NCBI RefSeq assembly: GCF_030551875.1
Contig: NZ_JAUOZU010000003.1
Coordinates: 124,001 to 188,000 of the forward strand
Reading direction: 5' to 3'
DNA length: 64,000 nt
Origin: Fluviirhizobium alvei
Lineage (GTDB): Bacteria > Pseudomonadota > Alphaproteobacteria > Rhizobiales > Rhizobiaceae
The notes below the pieces were generated by a model. The model did no database searches and was not told the origin of the DNA. It saw only the letters and a program-made list of their open reading frames with translations. Shown piece by piece: positions 36,653-44,217 of this stretch. The position numbers and the translations under genes were made by a program. Position 1 is the first letter of the stretch; every line of letters begins with the position of its first letter.

Positions 36653-36877
36653 TCAGGACGTGGCGGGTTGTCGCTTTGGGCGCAGGCGGGATGTGACCGG
36701 TGCCGCGGTCTGGCTGACCATACGCTCCAGTGAAGCGATCTGGTCGCGAAGCTGCAATTTGATTTTCTTGAGCGCGCGGAGACGGATCGGATCCGGCTTG
36801 GGACGCCGTTGTTCCTCCGAGACCCGGGTCTCCATGATCGCATGTCTGGCCCGAAGCGCGTTCAGTAGTCTGTTCAT
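36653..36877 (-). CDS. YdcH family (DUF465) small protein
   Basis: A 74-residue basic, helical protein. DUF465 features are RARHAIMETRVSEEQRRPKPDPIRLRAL followed by KKIKLQLRDQIASLER, a coiled-coil. AAGGAG is well placed before the ATG at 36877. Function is unknown in the family. It is divergent from the OxyR-like regulator gene and ends at a strong hairpin. Confidence 0.85.
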   Translation of the reverse strand: MNRLLNALRARHAIMETRVSEEQRRPKPDPIRLRALKKIKLQLRDQIASLERMVSQTAAPVTSRLRPKRQPATS

Positions 36878-36952
36878 GTCGATCTCCTTGTTGACGTCAC
36901 CAATATGCGAATGAGTCGGTCATTATTCAAATTCATTGACAATATCGAACTG

Positions 36953-36967
36953 ATAGCTAAAAACTAT
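36953..36967. promoter_or_regulatory. OxyR-type half-site overlapping the LysR gene promoter
   Basis: ATAG (36953-36956), seven bases, then CTAT (36964-36967), with T and A at the inner positions expected in the E. coli OxyR element ATAGntnnnanCTAT. A TTGACA lies at 36936-36941; with a 16-base spacer the -10 would be at 36958-36963 inside this site. It ends four bases before the ATG, so binding would block the promoter, as in LysR-type self-repression. A second half-site upstream is only weak. Confidence 0.6.
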
Positions 36968-36971
36968 CGGC

Positions 36972-37883
36972 ATGCCCCATCGCCCTACGATCCGCCAGCT
37001 CGAATATCTTGTCATGCTCGGAGAGACCGGGCATTTCGGCGAGGCTGCCAAGCGTTGCAACGTCTCCCAGCCCACACTCTCGGTGCAGATCGCGCTCCTC
37101 GAAAAGCGGCTGGGTTGCCCCCTGATCGACCGCACGCCGGGACAGATCGCGCCCACGCCGACCGGCGCCTCCATCATCGCTGCAGCACGGCAGGTTCTGA
37201 ACAATCTCGATGACATGGTAGCAATGGCCTCAGCGAGCCGCGGCTCGCTTGGTGGCCTCATCCGCCTCGGTGCGGTCCCCACATTCGGGCCCTATTTCCT
37301 GCCGCGATTGCTGCCGGAGTTGCATGCATCCTATCCCGGGCTCAAACTCCATATCCGGGAAGAGCGACCTTTGCTTCTGGAAGAACAGGTTGCCGATGGC
37401 AGTATCGATTGCGGTCTCGGACCGATGCCTGCGGATGTGGAAATCTTCGAGTTTCACGCCATTTGCGACGAACGGATCTTTCTCGGCGTTCCGATCGACC
37501 ACCCGCTCGCCGAACGTGAGACGGTGACGCTGGCATCGCTGGCGCGTGAGGATCTGTTGACGCTCGGCAAGGGGCACCGTTTGCTGCAGAATGTGCGCGA
37601 TCTGGCCCGCGCCTCCGGCGCATCCCTCGTCGAGGACTATGAAGGCACCAGCCTCGATGCGATCCGGCAGATGGTATCGATTTCGATGGGCCTGTCGCTG
37701 TTTCCTGAACTCTATGTTCGTTCAGAGTTCCCCGGTGAGCGCAATGTCAAGCTGCTGACGATCGCAGACTGGTCCGGCTCCCGCACCATCGGCTTCTTCT
37801 GGCGCCGGCAGAGCGTTCGGGCAGCGCATTACCGTCGCCTGGCCAGCCTCGGCAAAACCGTCGCGCAGGATCTTCTTGCTTGA
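36972..37883 (+). CDS. LysR family regulator, OxyR-like but without the peroxide cysteines
   Basis: A 303-residue LysR-type regulator closest to OxyR: N-terminal winged helix (RQLEYLVMLGETGHFGEAAKRCNVSQPTLSVQIALLEKRLG) and an OxyR-like sensor domain. Where OxyR has the sensing pair in GHCLRDQAMGFC, this protein reads GHRLLQNVRDLA at 201-212, so both redox cysteines are absent; the four cysteines left are C29, C49, C147 and C165. The ATG at 36972 has no ribosome binding site and sits about ten bases from a putative -10, so the message may be leaderless. Sensing of peroxide by the usual disulfide is therefore excluded; C165 or other chemistry is possible. No katG or ahpC neighbour. Confidence 0.85.
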   Translation: MPHRPTIRQLEYLVMLGETGHFGEAAKRCNVSQPTLSVQIALLEKRLGCPLIDRTPGQIAPTPTGASIIAAARQVLNNLDDMVAMASASRGSLGGLIRLGAVPTFGPYFLPRLLPELHASYPGLKLHIREERPLLLEEQVADGSIDCGLGPMPADVEIFEFHAICDERIFLGVPIDHPLAERETVTLASLAREDLLTLGKGHRLLQNVRDLARASGASLVEDYEGTSLDAIRQMVSISMGLSLFPELYVRSEFPGERNVKLLTIADWSGSRTIGFFWRRQSVRAAHYRRLASLGKTVAQDLLA

Positions 37884-37966
37884 AACGATAGCTCTTTGGG
37901 GTCAGATACCGGAAACCGCTTGCTGGCGCTCCGGATCTGGCAGGCGCGCCATTGCAGGAGCCATCG

Positions 37967-38497
37967 ATGACCACCGAAAAACGCGAAAATCTTCCCTCCG
38001 GAAAAACCGTCGATACGCTGACGGCCATCGAACGACGGCTGATCCACTGGCTGCGCGATCGCAAGACGATTTCCACCGATGCCCATCAGGAATTCATGGC
38101 CGAATCCACTGTCGGTGAACGGCTGGCGGATTCGATTGCGCGTGTCGGCGGCTCCTGGGCCTTCATCATCGGCTTCCTGACATTCCTGGCCTTCTGGGTC
38201 ATCTCCAACACCCTGCTTCTGACGGCGGATCGTTTCGACCCCTACCCCTTCATCTTCCTCAATCTGGTCCTGTCGATGCTCGCCGCCATCCAGGCCCCGA
38301 TCATCATGATGAGCCAGAACCGCCAGTCCGAGCGCGACCGTTTCATGGCGGCAAAGGATTATGAGGTGAATCTCAAGGCCGAGATCGAAGTGCTCGCCCT
38401 GCATGAGAAGATCGATTTGCAGGTGCTCGCCGAAATTCGCGCCCTGCGCGAGACATTGACGAAAATCGAACAGCGCCTCGAAGACAAGTTGGCTTAG
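37967..38497 (+). CDS. DUF1003 membrane protein
   Basis: A 176-residue protein with two membrane helices (FIIGFLTFLAFWVIS and FIFLNLVLSMLAAIQAPIIMMS) and the DUF1003 signature NRQSERDRFMAAKDYEVNLKAE, followed by a helical tail. AGGAG precedes the ATG at 37967; the frame extends to a TTG at 37952. Family function is unknown, with an idea of a role at the membrane in magnesium or ion stress unproven. Its stop TAG is made of the TA target and the first G of the mobile-like element at 38497. Confidence 0.85.
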   Translation: MTTEKRENLPSGKTVDTLTAIERRLIHWLRDRKTISTDAHQEFMAESTVGERLADSIARVGGSWAFIIGFLTFLAFWVISNTLLLTADRFDPYPFIFLNLVLSMLAAIQAPIIMMSQNRQSERDRFMAAKDYEVNLKAEIEVLALHEKIDLQVLAEIRALRETLTKIEQRLEDKLA

Positions 38498-38763
38498 GGT
38501 CAAGACTCAATCAGGTTTCGGGCGTGGCGCGAGACGGATTTTGGTTCTGAACAGGAGAAAAGCCTGCCGTGGAGCGTAACTCCACAAAGGGTTTTCGACG
38601 CATTCAGAGCGAAAATCCGCCGCGTCCCGAAGGGATATGGTGAAAATCGCCCGGTTTGGCGTCGCAGATTCTCGATGGATGGTCGATCCATCTTCGGATC
38701 TGCTTCTAAAACCGAACGATTTTCCCACATACCACGCGCCAAATCCTGATTGAGTTTTGACCC
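38497..38763. mobile_element. 267-bp MITE-like element with 19-bp inverted ends and TA flanks
   Basis: The left end GGGTCAAGACTCAATCAGG (38497-38515) and the right end (38745-38763) are inverted repeats with 18 of 19 bases equal. TA occurs directly outside both ends (38495-38496 and 38764-38765), as expected for target duplication by IS630/Tc1-mariner-type transposases. The interior has no open frame beyond chance and continues partial inverted similarity for about 40 bases (GCGTGG...GGATTTT-like). It lies exactly where two convergent genes end; see findings. The mother transposase is not in the window. Confidence 0.85.
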
Positions 38764-39353
38764 TAATAACCGCCGAACTTTTCCTCGCCCTGATCGATGA
38801 GAAGCGGAATGAGCAGGTCCTCCTCATCCTCGAGATGGCGCAGCAATCCCGTCAGGAGGCTTTCCGCCTCTTTCGCATAGGCGTCGCGCGAAAAGGCCAG
38901 TCGGTCCGCGCCGGCGATCAGATCGCCATGAAAGGCCTGGGCGGCACTGGCATTGCGTTCCAGCATTTCATGGATCAGGTGATGATCCTGTTCAAGCAGG
39001 TCAAAGCCTTTCGCAAGCCGCTGGTCAGCTGCGGCAAACATCGGAAAATACTGATAATCCTCGATCTGGTGATGACCTTCGAGATCGCCGAGAAAATGGT
39101 TGAGCCGGGGCGCGAACCAGCGCGCGAAGCCCGCCGCATCGATCTTCTCCTCGCGGAGATGATCGATCGAGGCAACGAGTGCTCCACCGAGTTCGCGGAA
39201 CATGTCATGCCGCGAAATCCAGAATTGTCCGAGATGGCCGATCGTATGAACCGATTCCCAGTCGGCACGCGGATATTTTGCCAGCAGGATCTGCATGTCC
39301 GCCGGCAGGCCGGCACGTTCCAGCAAAGACAGATTTTCAGCGCTCATAGTCAT
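38763..39353 (-). CDS. Hemerythrin domain-containing protein
   Basis: A 196-residue helical protein with the H-x-x-x-E / HHxxE pattern of hemerythrin-like domains: TIGHLGQFWISRHDMFRE, LEGHHQIEDYQYFP, LLEQDHHLIHEMLE and LLRHLEDEEDLLIPLL. Such proteins bind a di-iron centre and may sense oxygen or handle nitric oxide and iron. GGGAGAG precedes the ATG at 39353. Its TAG stop at 38763-38765 uses the last base of the MITE-like element and the TA beyond it. Confidence 0.87.
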   Translation of the reverse strand: MTMSAENLSLLERAGLPADMQILLAKYPRADWESVHTIGHLGQFWISRHDMFRELGGALVASIDHLREEKIDAAGFARWFAPRLNHFLGDLEGHHQIEDYQYFPMFAAADQRLAKGFDLLEQDHHLIHEMLERNASAAQAFHGDLIAGADRLAFSRDAYAKEAESLLTGLLRHLEDEEDLLIPLLIDQGEEKFGGY

Positions 39354-39442
39354 CCAGCTCTCCCGATCCGCCTCCATGCATGCGCGCGACGAGAGGCGGT
39401 TTCAAGATCTAAACTGTGAACGATGCGTTTTGCGACCGCCTC

Positions 39443-39457
39443 TAGACGACCGGTCTA
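39443..39457. promoter_or_regulatory. NemR/AcuR-type operator before TetR gene
   Basis: TAGAC (39443-39447) and GTCTA (39453-39457) form an inverted repeat with five-base spacer, 20 bases before the TetR start. It closely resembles the TAGACC-GGTCTA operators known for NemR-type TetR regulators. It is most likely the autoregulatory site of this regulator and may also control the following quinone reductase by read-through. Confidence 0.65.
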
Positions 39458-39477
39458 TTTTTATTTAGATAGAGATC

Positions 39478-40074
39478 ATGACAAAGACACCGAAAGCCGA
39501 ACAGACACGCAGGCACATTCTCGACACCGGCCAGACGCTGATCCTGAGCAAGGGTTTTAGCGCGCTGGGCCTCAGCGAGCTTTTAAAGGTTTGCGAGGTG
39601 CCGAAAGGCTCGTTCTACCATTATTTCCCCTCCAAGGAACAATTCGGCACAGAACTGCTCACGGACTATATCACCTTCTATCTCGACCGTTTCGATCGTC
39701 TGACGGCAGGCGAGGACGATGCAAGAACCCGCCTTATCCGCTATTTCTCCGCCTGGATCGAAGCCTCCGGCGAGGAGGAAGGCATGGCCCGGCGCTGCCT
39801 GCTGGTCAAACTCGCTGCCGAAGTCAGTGATCTGTCCGAGGATATGCGTCTGGTCCTCAAGGGCGGCATGCAGGCGGTGCTCGAACGGATCGGCGCCCTG
39901 CTCGATGAGGGCCGCAACGACGGCTCCCTGCCATCCGATCTCGATGTCGAGGCCACCGCGCGCACGCTTTACCAAGTCTGGCTCGGTGCCGCCCTCATGG
40001 CCAAGGTGGTCGCCGGCATGGATCCGCTGCGCCACGCTCTTTCCGCCACCCGATCCCTGTTGCCGGCACGATAA
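39478..40074 (+). CDS. TetR family regulator (NemR/AcuR-like)
   Basis: A 198-residue repressor with N-terminal HTH (TRRHILDTGQTLILSKGFSALGLSELLKVCEVPKGSFYHYFPSKEQFG). A cysteine follows the HTH in CEVPKGS (C39), and another in the ligand domain (RRCLLVK), which resembles the pattern in NemR-type sensors of electrophiles, whose sensing cysteine lies in the ligand domain. AGAGAT precedes the ATG. The downstream reductase, 32 bases away, is probably its target. Ligand not known. Confidence 0.87.
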   Translation: MTKTPKAEQTRRHILDTGQTLILSKGFSALGLSELLKVCEVPKGSFYHYFPSKEQFGTELLTDYITFYLDRFDRLTAGEDDARTRLIRYFSAWIEASGEEEGMARRCLLVKLAAEVSDLSEDMRLVLKGGMQAVLERIGALLDEGRNDGSLPSDLDVEATARTLYQVWLGAALMAKVVAGMDPLRHALSATRSLLPAR

Positions 40075-40106
40075 CCGGCCCCATAACCAACGACAAAGGA
40101 AACACC

Positions 40107-41084
40107 ATGCGTACTGCCACCCATGCCAGCTTTGGCACCCCGTCCGACGTTCTGACCATCACCGAAAAGCCGCTTCCGACACCCGGCGCCGGCGAAATCC
40201 GGGTCAAGATGGTCATGAGCTCCATCCATAACCACGATCTGCTGACCGTGCAGGGCGTCTATGGCTACAAGCCGGAACTGCCCGCCGTTGCCGGCAGCGA
40301 AGCCGTGGGCCTTGTCGATGCGCTCGGTGAAGGCGTTACGCATCTTGCGGTCGGCCAGCGCATTGCCATGTCCGGCATCCGCGGCGCCTGGGCAGAGTAT
40401 TTCGTCGGCCCGGCAGCGAGCGCCATTCCACTGCCTGAAGCCATTTCCGACGAGGCCGGCTCCCAGCTCGTCTCGATGCCGCTGAGTGCGCTGGTCCTGC
40501 TTGAATTTGCCGGTCTCAAACAAGGCGACTGGGCCATCCAGAATGCCGCCACCGGTGCGGTTGCCAAGGTTTTGGCCATGATCGCCAAGGCGCGCGGCAT
40601 CCATGTCATCAATCTGGTGCGTCGCGCCGATGCAGTCAGCGAACTCAACGGCCTCGGGATCGACAATGTCATCTCGACCGCCGATGCCGACTGGAAGGAC
40701 AAGGTCCGCGCACTGGCAGGCGGCGCCCCGATCAAGGCTGCAGTCGATGGCGTCGGTGGACCTGAAGCCAATGACCTTCTGTCACTTATCGGTGAAAACG
40801 GCCTCTTCGTCTCCTTCGGCCTGATGTCGGGCAAGCCGCTCGAACTGTCGGCCGGCGACCTCATCTTCAAGCAGGTCACCGTCAAGGGCTTCTGGCTGGC
40901 GAAGATCATGCAGACGACCCCGCGCGAAACGATCGGCCGCTGGTTCGGCGAACTGCTCGGTCTCGTCGCATCGGGCGCCGTAACGCTGCAGGATGGCGGC
41001 ATCTACGATCTCGCCGACGTCAAGGACGCCGTTGCCGCAGCTGCAAAGCCCGGCCGTCCGGGCAAGATCCTGATCCGCGCCTGA
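40107..41084 (+). CDS. Zinc-independent quinone oxidoreductase / enoyl reductase (MDR superfamily)
   Basis: A 325-residue medium-chain dehydrogenase/reductase with N-terminal GroES-like fold (HNHDLLTVQGVYGYKPELPAVAGSEAVG) and a Rossmann domain (AATGAVAKVLAMIAKARG). Zinc-binding cysteines are absent. It resembles quinone oxidoreductases or MECR-type 2-enoyl reductases that use NADPH to reduce electrophiles. In the context of a TetR/NemR-like operator, detoxification of reactive carbonyls or quinones is likely. AAAGGA precedes the ATG; an intrinsic terminator follows. Confidence 0.87.
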   Translation: MRTATHASFGTPSDVLTITEKPLPTPGAGEIRVKMVMSSIHNHDLLTVQGVYGYKPELPAVAGSEAVGLVDALGEGVTHLAVGQRIAMSGIRGAWAEYFVGPAASAIPLPEAISDEAGSQLVSMPLSALVLLEFAGLKQGDWAIQNAATGAVAKVLAMIAKARGIHVINLVRRADAVSELNGLGIDNVISTADADWKDKVRALAGGAPIKAAVDGVGGPEANDLLSLIGENGLFVSFGLMSGKPLELSAGDLIFKQVTVKGFWLAKIMQTTPRETIGRWFGELLGLVASGAVTLQDGGIYDLADVKDAVAAAAKPGRPGKILIRA

Positions 41085-41090
41085 CATCGG

Positions 41091-41124
41091 AACCGCGCCC
41101 CCTCCTCCGGGCGGCGCGGTTTTT
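41091..41124 (+). terminator. Intrinsic terminator after quinone reductase gene
   Basis: AACCGCGCC (41091-41099) pairs with GGCGCGGTT (41113-41121), followed by more T residues (41122-41124). It lies seven bases after the stop and serves the TetR-reductase unit. Confidence 0.85.
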
Positions 41125-41134
41125 CCCGTGACGA

Positions 41135-41551
41135 TCAGGCGTCGCTGGTCACGATTTTTGGGCTCCCCTTGGCATATTGCGGCAGCCCGTCATTGATCTC
41201 GTAGAAATCGCCCTTGTCGGCACAGAAGATATGATAGCCGCCGACAAGGCCAGACGGCTGGTCGAAACTGCCAGCCTGGATCGAGGTCACATCCAGCCCG
41301 TCATATTTCCAGAACAGCGCCGAACCGCAGGTGCCGCAGAAGCCACGCCGCGCGCTGTCGCTCGCCCGGTACCAGCGGATATTGTCTTCCCCGGAAATCG
41401 TAAGATCCGCATCGGCGCTGTTGGTCGACGCATAATAGAGGCCGGTCTGCTTGCGGCACTGGCTGCAATGGCAGAACACCACCTCCCGCAACGGCCCGCT
41501 GGCCACAAACCGCACGGCGCCACAAAGGCACGATCCGCGATGTTCACTCAT
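41135..41551 (-). CDS. GFA family (glutathione-dependent formaldehyde-activating-like) zinc protein
   Basis: A 138-residue protein of the GFA/Mss4-like family. Its zinc cysteines are intact: CLCG near residue 8, CHCSQC near 27 and CGTCG near 72. The name comes from the Gfa enzyme of Paracoccus that joins formaldehyde and glutathione; most members have no tested function. It is convergent with the quinone reductase gene. No formaldehyde dehydrogenase gene is near. Confidence 0.88.
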   Translation of the reverse strand: MSEHRGSCLCGAVRFVASGPLREVVFCHCSQCRKQTGLYYASTNSADADLTISGEDNIRWYRASDSARRGFCGTCGSALFWKYDGLDVTSIQAGSFDQPSGLVGGYHIFCADKGDFYEINDGLPQYAKGSPKIVTSDA

Positions 41552-41679
41552 GTTTGTCCCCTGTTTTTATTCTCGGCACACTGTCGCCCGAAACGGGAAG
41601 GCCTTCAATTGAATAGTCTTCAACGACAGAGTGAATGTTTCTCAAAGCTCATGCCTTTGAAGCATAAAGAGAAAAGCCG

Positions 41680-41699
41680 TTGATTAAAATTGTAATCAA
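41680..41699. promoter_or_regulatory. Inverted repeat in A/T-rich promoter region of first RTX gene
   Basis: TTGATTA (41680-41686) and TAATCAA (41693-41699) are a perfect 7-6-7 inverted repeat, followed by a 12-base palindrome ATTAATATTAAT at 41709-41720. The 269-base gap (41552-41820) is markedly A/T-rich compared with its surroundings, which is consistent with an accessory gene promoter or a nucleoid-protein target. Confidence 0.45.
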
Positions 41700-41820
41700 T
41701 CTCGCAGCATTAATATTAATTTTATCTTTGCGTGTACGCCTTTAATATTCGCTTCACTACGACGAAGTTAAAGAATAATAAAGCTCCCAACGGTCGATAC
41801 GACTATAAGGAGTTTTGCAA

Positions 41821-42720
41821 ATGGCCCGGATCATTGGTACCTCTGCTTCTGAAATTCTCTCCGGCACCCGCCGCGATGACAAGATTTTCGGCATGGACGG
41901 CGATGACACCATCCTGTCGAGCGATGGCAACGACTTTATCGATGGCGGCCTCGGCACCGACACAGTCGACTATTCGTCCTACAAGGGCCCGCTCGAAATC
42001 GTCTTCGACATGAATGGCTATGCCACGGTCATCGGCAACGGCGTCGCATCCGACACGCTCTTCCGCATCGAAAACCTTATCGGCGGCCGCGGAAACGATT
42101 ATTTCGGCGGCAATAGCGAAAACAACACCTTCTGGGGCAATGGCGGCCACGATTACTTCCTGGCAAGCGGCGGCAGCGACACCTATTACGGTGGCAAGGG
42201 CTATGACACGGTTGATTTCTCGAGCGTCGGCACCGGTATCGAACTCAAGGTCAATGCCCGCGATGTGATCAGCGTCTGGGCCGGCCCTTACGTCTATGAC
42301 AAGCTCGTCAGCATCGAGAACATCATCGGCACCAAGTTCGATGACATTCTCCGCACCGGCTCTACCAATGACTATCTCCGCGGCGGCGAAGGTCATGACA
42401 TCCTGACCAGCGGCAAAGGTGGCGATGTGCTCGATGGCGGCCTCGGCAACGACACGATGACCGGCGGCGAGGACAAGGATACTTTCTACTTCGCCGATGG
42501 CTATGGCTGCGATCTCGTCACCGACTTCTGCGCCCATGGTGAAGATCACGACCTCATCGAACTCTACAATCTCTCGGAAGTCACCGGCTTCCGCGACCTC
42601 ATGAAGAACCATGCGACCCAGAACGGCGATGATGTCGTTATCGATGGCGGCAACGGCAACACGCTGACGCTCAGCAATGTCGACCTCGACCATCTGACCA
42701 AGGATATGTTCGTCTTCTGA
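41821..42720 (+). CDS. RTX-type calcium-binding protein (secreted by type I system)
   Basis: A 299-residue acidic protein with two groups of glycine/aspartate-rich RTX nonapeptides: near residues 15-45 (DDKIFGMDGDDTILSSDGND) and 185-230 (GGEGHDILTSGKGGDVLDGG), with a GGXGXD stretch in between at about 95-130. It has no N-terminal signal peptide and ends in a hydrophobic DMFVF, typical of type I secretion signals. AAGGAG sits eight bases before the ATG at 41821. It has no enzyme domain; it may be a structural or surface protein. No type I ABC exporter is in the window. Confidence 0.85.
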   Translation: MARIIGTSASEILSGTRRDDKIFGMDGDDTILSSDGNDFIDGGLGTDTVDYSSYKGPLEIVFDMNGYATVIGNGVASDTLFRIENLIGGRGNDYFGGNSENNTFWGNGGHDYFLASGGSDTYYGGKGYDTVDFSSVGTGIELKVNARDVISVWAGPYVYDKLVSIENIIGTKFDDILRTGSTNDYLRGGEGHDILTSGKGGDVLDGGLGNDTMTGGEDKDTFYFADGYGCDLVTDFCAHGEDHDLIELYNLSEVTGFRDLMKNHATQNGDDVVIDGGNGNTLTLSNVDLDHLTKDMFVF

Positions 42721-42737
42721 GAATAACCTCATTCAGT

Positions 42738-42767
42738 AAAAAGGCGGGCCAAGGTGCCCGCCTTTTG
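42738..42767. terminator. Bidirectional terminator between convergent RTX genes
   Basis: The stem GGCGGGC (42743-42749)/GCCCGCC (42756-42762) is flanked by A-run (42738-42742) and T-run (42763-42766). It can end transcripts from both the plus-strand RTX gene and the minus-strand gene at 42788. Confidence 0.88.
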
Positions 42768-42787
42768 CGTTTTACGACAATCATGAC

Positions 42788-44041
42788 TCAGAGAATGAAG
42801 TCGCCTTCCGTGATCACGAAGTTGCAATTAAGGCGGATGGCGAAATCCGCCTTGCCATTGCCGTCGTTATCTCCAAAGACGCCGTAATAGCCGTCCAGTC
42901 TCTCGAACCGCAGCTCGCCGGCCTTTTTGCCGAAGTCATCCGTGCCGATGAACTTGAATGCCTGGTCGCCCGCAACTTTTTCGTTGGCGTCGAGATTTTT
43001 AAGATCGATGTAATCGACCTTCGAGAAATCTGCCAGCACGTCGGTTTTCGAAATATCCGTCGATAGCTCGTTGAGCGCATTGAAGATGTAGGTATCGGGA
43101 TCAAACGATCCCGACATTACATCCTTGCCCTTGCCACCATAAATCTGGTCGAGGCCGTAGCCGCCATTGATCGTATCATTGCCGCCGCCGCCATAGATGA
43201 TATCGGAGCCTCCATTGCCATTGATGATGTTGCGGGCGCTGGTTCCAAAAAGCGTCTCGGCGGTCTGCTTGCCTTCGATCTTCGTTTCATTGCCGGCAAA
43301 GAGCAGGTTCACTGTCGTTGTGTCACTCGCCATGCCGTCTGTGATCGAATAGTTGATCTTCACATTGACGCTGTCGTTGTTGTCGAGATCGTCGCCGGTA
43401 TAGGTAACCACCAGCTTGCCATTCTTGATCGCCACTGTCGCGTCACCACTCTTGACGGTCGCGGCGGTGATTGTGAGTACGTCCTGATCGGCATCCGTAT
43501 CATTGGCCAGCACATCGAGCGCGGTCTTGCTCTCCCAGTCCATCGTCACCGTGTCCTTGACAGCAACCGGCGCATTGTTGGACGGATCGATCCGGAAAAA
43601 GGAGCCGCTTCCTGCCTCAACGATCAGGCTGCCATCCGCATCAAAGGAAACCGCATTGATGTCGGACATCTTGCCGATCTTGGTCTCGGCAACGACGACA
43701 CCGCCGTCTTCATCGAGCACTCGGTAAAATCCGGCGCCGGCGCGCACATAGGTGGCATAATAGAAGGTCGAGCCGTTAAAGCTGAAGTTCGACAGGCTCA
43801 GATCGCTGAATGGCTTGGCAACGCCCTCTTGGAGCGAGATCGTCTGATGCGCATTCATGTCGTAGAGGTAGAGCCTGTAGAGCGTATCCTCCCCCGACAG
43901 ATAACTGACCGCCTTGAAGAGATAGTTATTATCCTGGCTCCAGTTGCCGTCCTCGGCATTGGTTGCGACCGTATCGGCCGTAAACCCGGTCGCATCGGGT
44001 GCTGTCTGCGATTTCGTGATTTTGGTTCTGAAAATGGGCAT
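42788..44041 (-). CDS. RTX calcium-binding protein with cadherin-like domain and M10-type C-terminus
   Basis: A 417-residue protein with no signal peptide. Residues 1-150 have repetitive beta character of unknown type; 155-250 resemble a tandem-95/cadherin-like domain (PVAVKDTVTMDW, LDVLANDTDADQDVLTIT); residues about 260-300 contain the RTX repeats (GNGGSDIIYGGGGNDTING). The C-terminal region GELRFERLDGYYGVFGDNDGNGKADFAIRL ending FVITEGDFIL resembles the serralysin (M10_C) secretion region. No zinc protease motif HEXXHXXGXXH exists, so it is not an enzyme of that type. Secretion by type I system is inferred. Confidence 0.83.
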   Translation of the reverse strand: MPIFRTKITKSQTAPDATGFTADTVATNAEDGNWSQDNNYLFKAVSYLSGEDTLYRLYLYDMNAHQTISLQEGVAKPFSDLSLSNFSFNGSTFYYATYVRAGAGFYRVLDEDGGVVVAETKIGKMSDINAVSFDADGSLIVEAGSGSFFRIDPSNNAPVAVKDTVTMDWESKTALDVLANDTDADQDVLTITAATVKSGDATVAIKNGKLVVTYTGDDLDNNDSVNVKINYSITDGMASDTTTVNLLFAGNETKIEGKQTAETLFGTSARNIINGNGGSDIIYGGGGNDTINGGYGLDQIYGGKGKDVMSGSFDPDTYIFNALNELSTDISKTDVLADFSKVDYIDLKNLDANEKVAGDQAFKFIGTDDFGKKAGELRFERLDGYYGVFGDNDGNGKADFAIRLNCNFVITEGDFIL

Positions 44042-44217
44042 TCCGGTCCCCGGCTGGTGTAAAATCCAACGGATTAAACCAGCCCGGGATTGAGGAAGAA
44101 TGAAGAGGCAATCCGCTTTCAGCGCAGGAAAATTGTCCGGACCTGTTCAGCAGTCTACGCCATGCCGGGCGCCACTACGGGAAACGGCGCCAAGCGATAC
44201 TGACTTTTCACACAAAA

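Noticed and set aside
38497-38763. Small protein genes inside the MITE-like element
   Set aside because: Frames there are short, lack ribosome binding sites and run across the terminal repeats.
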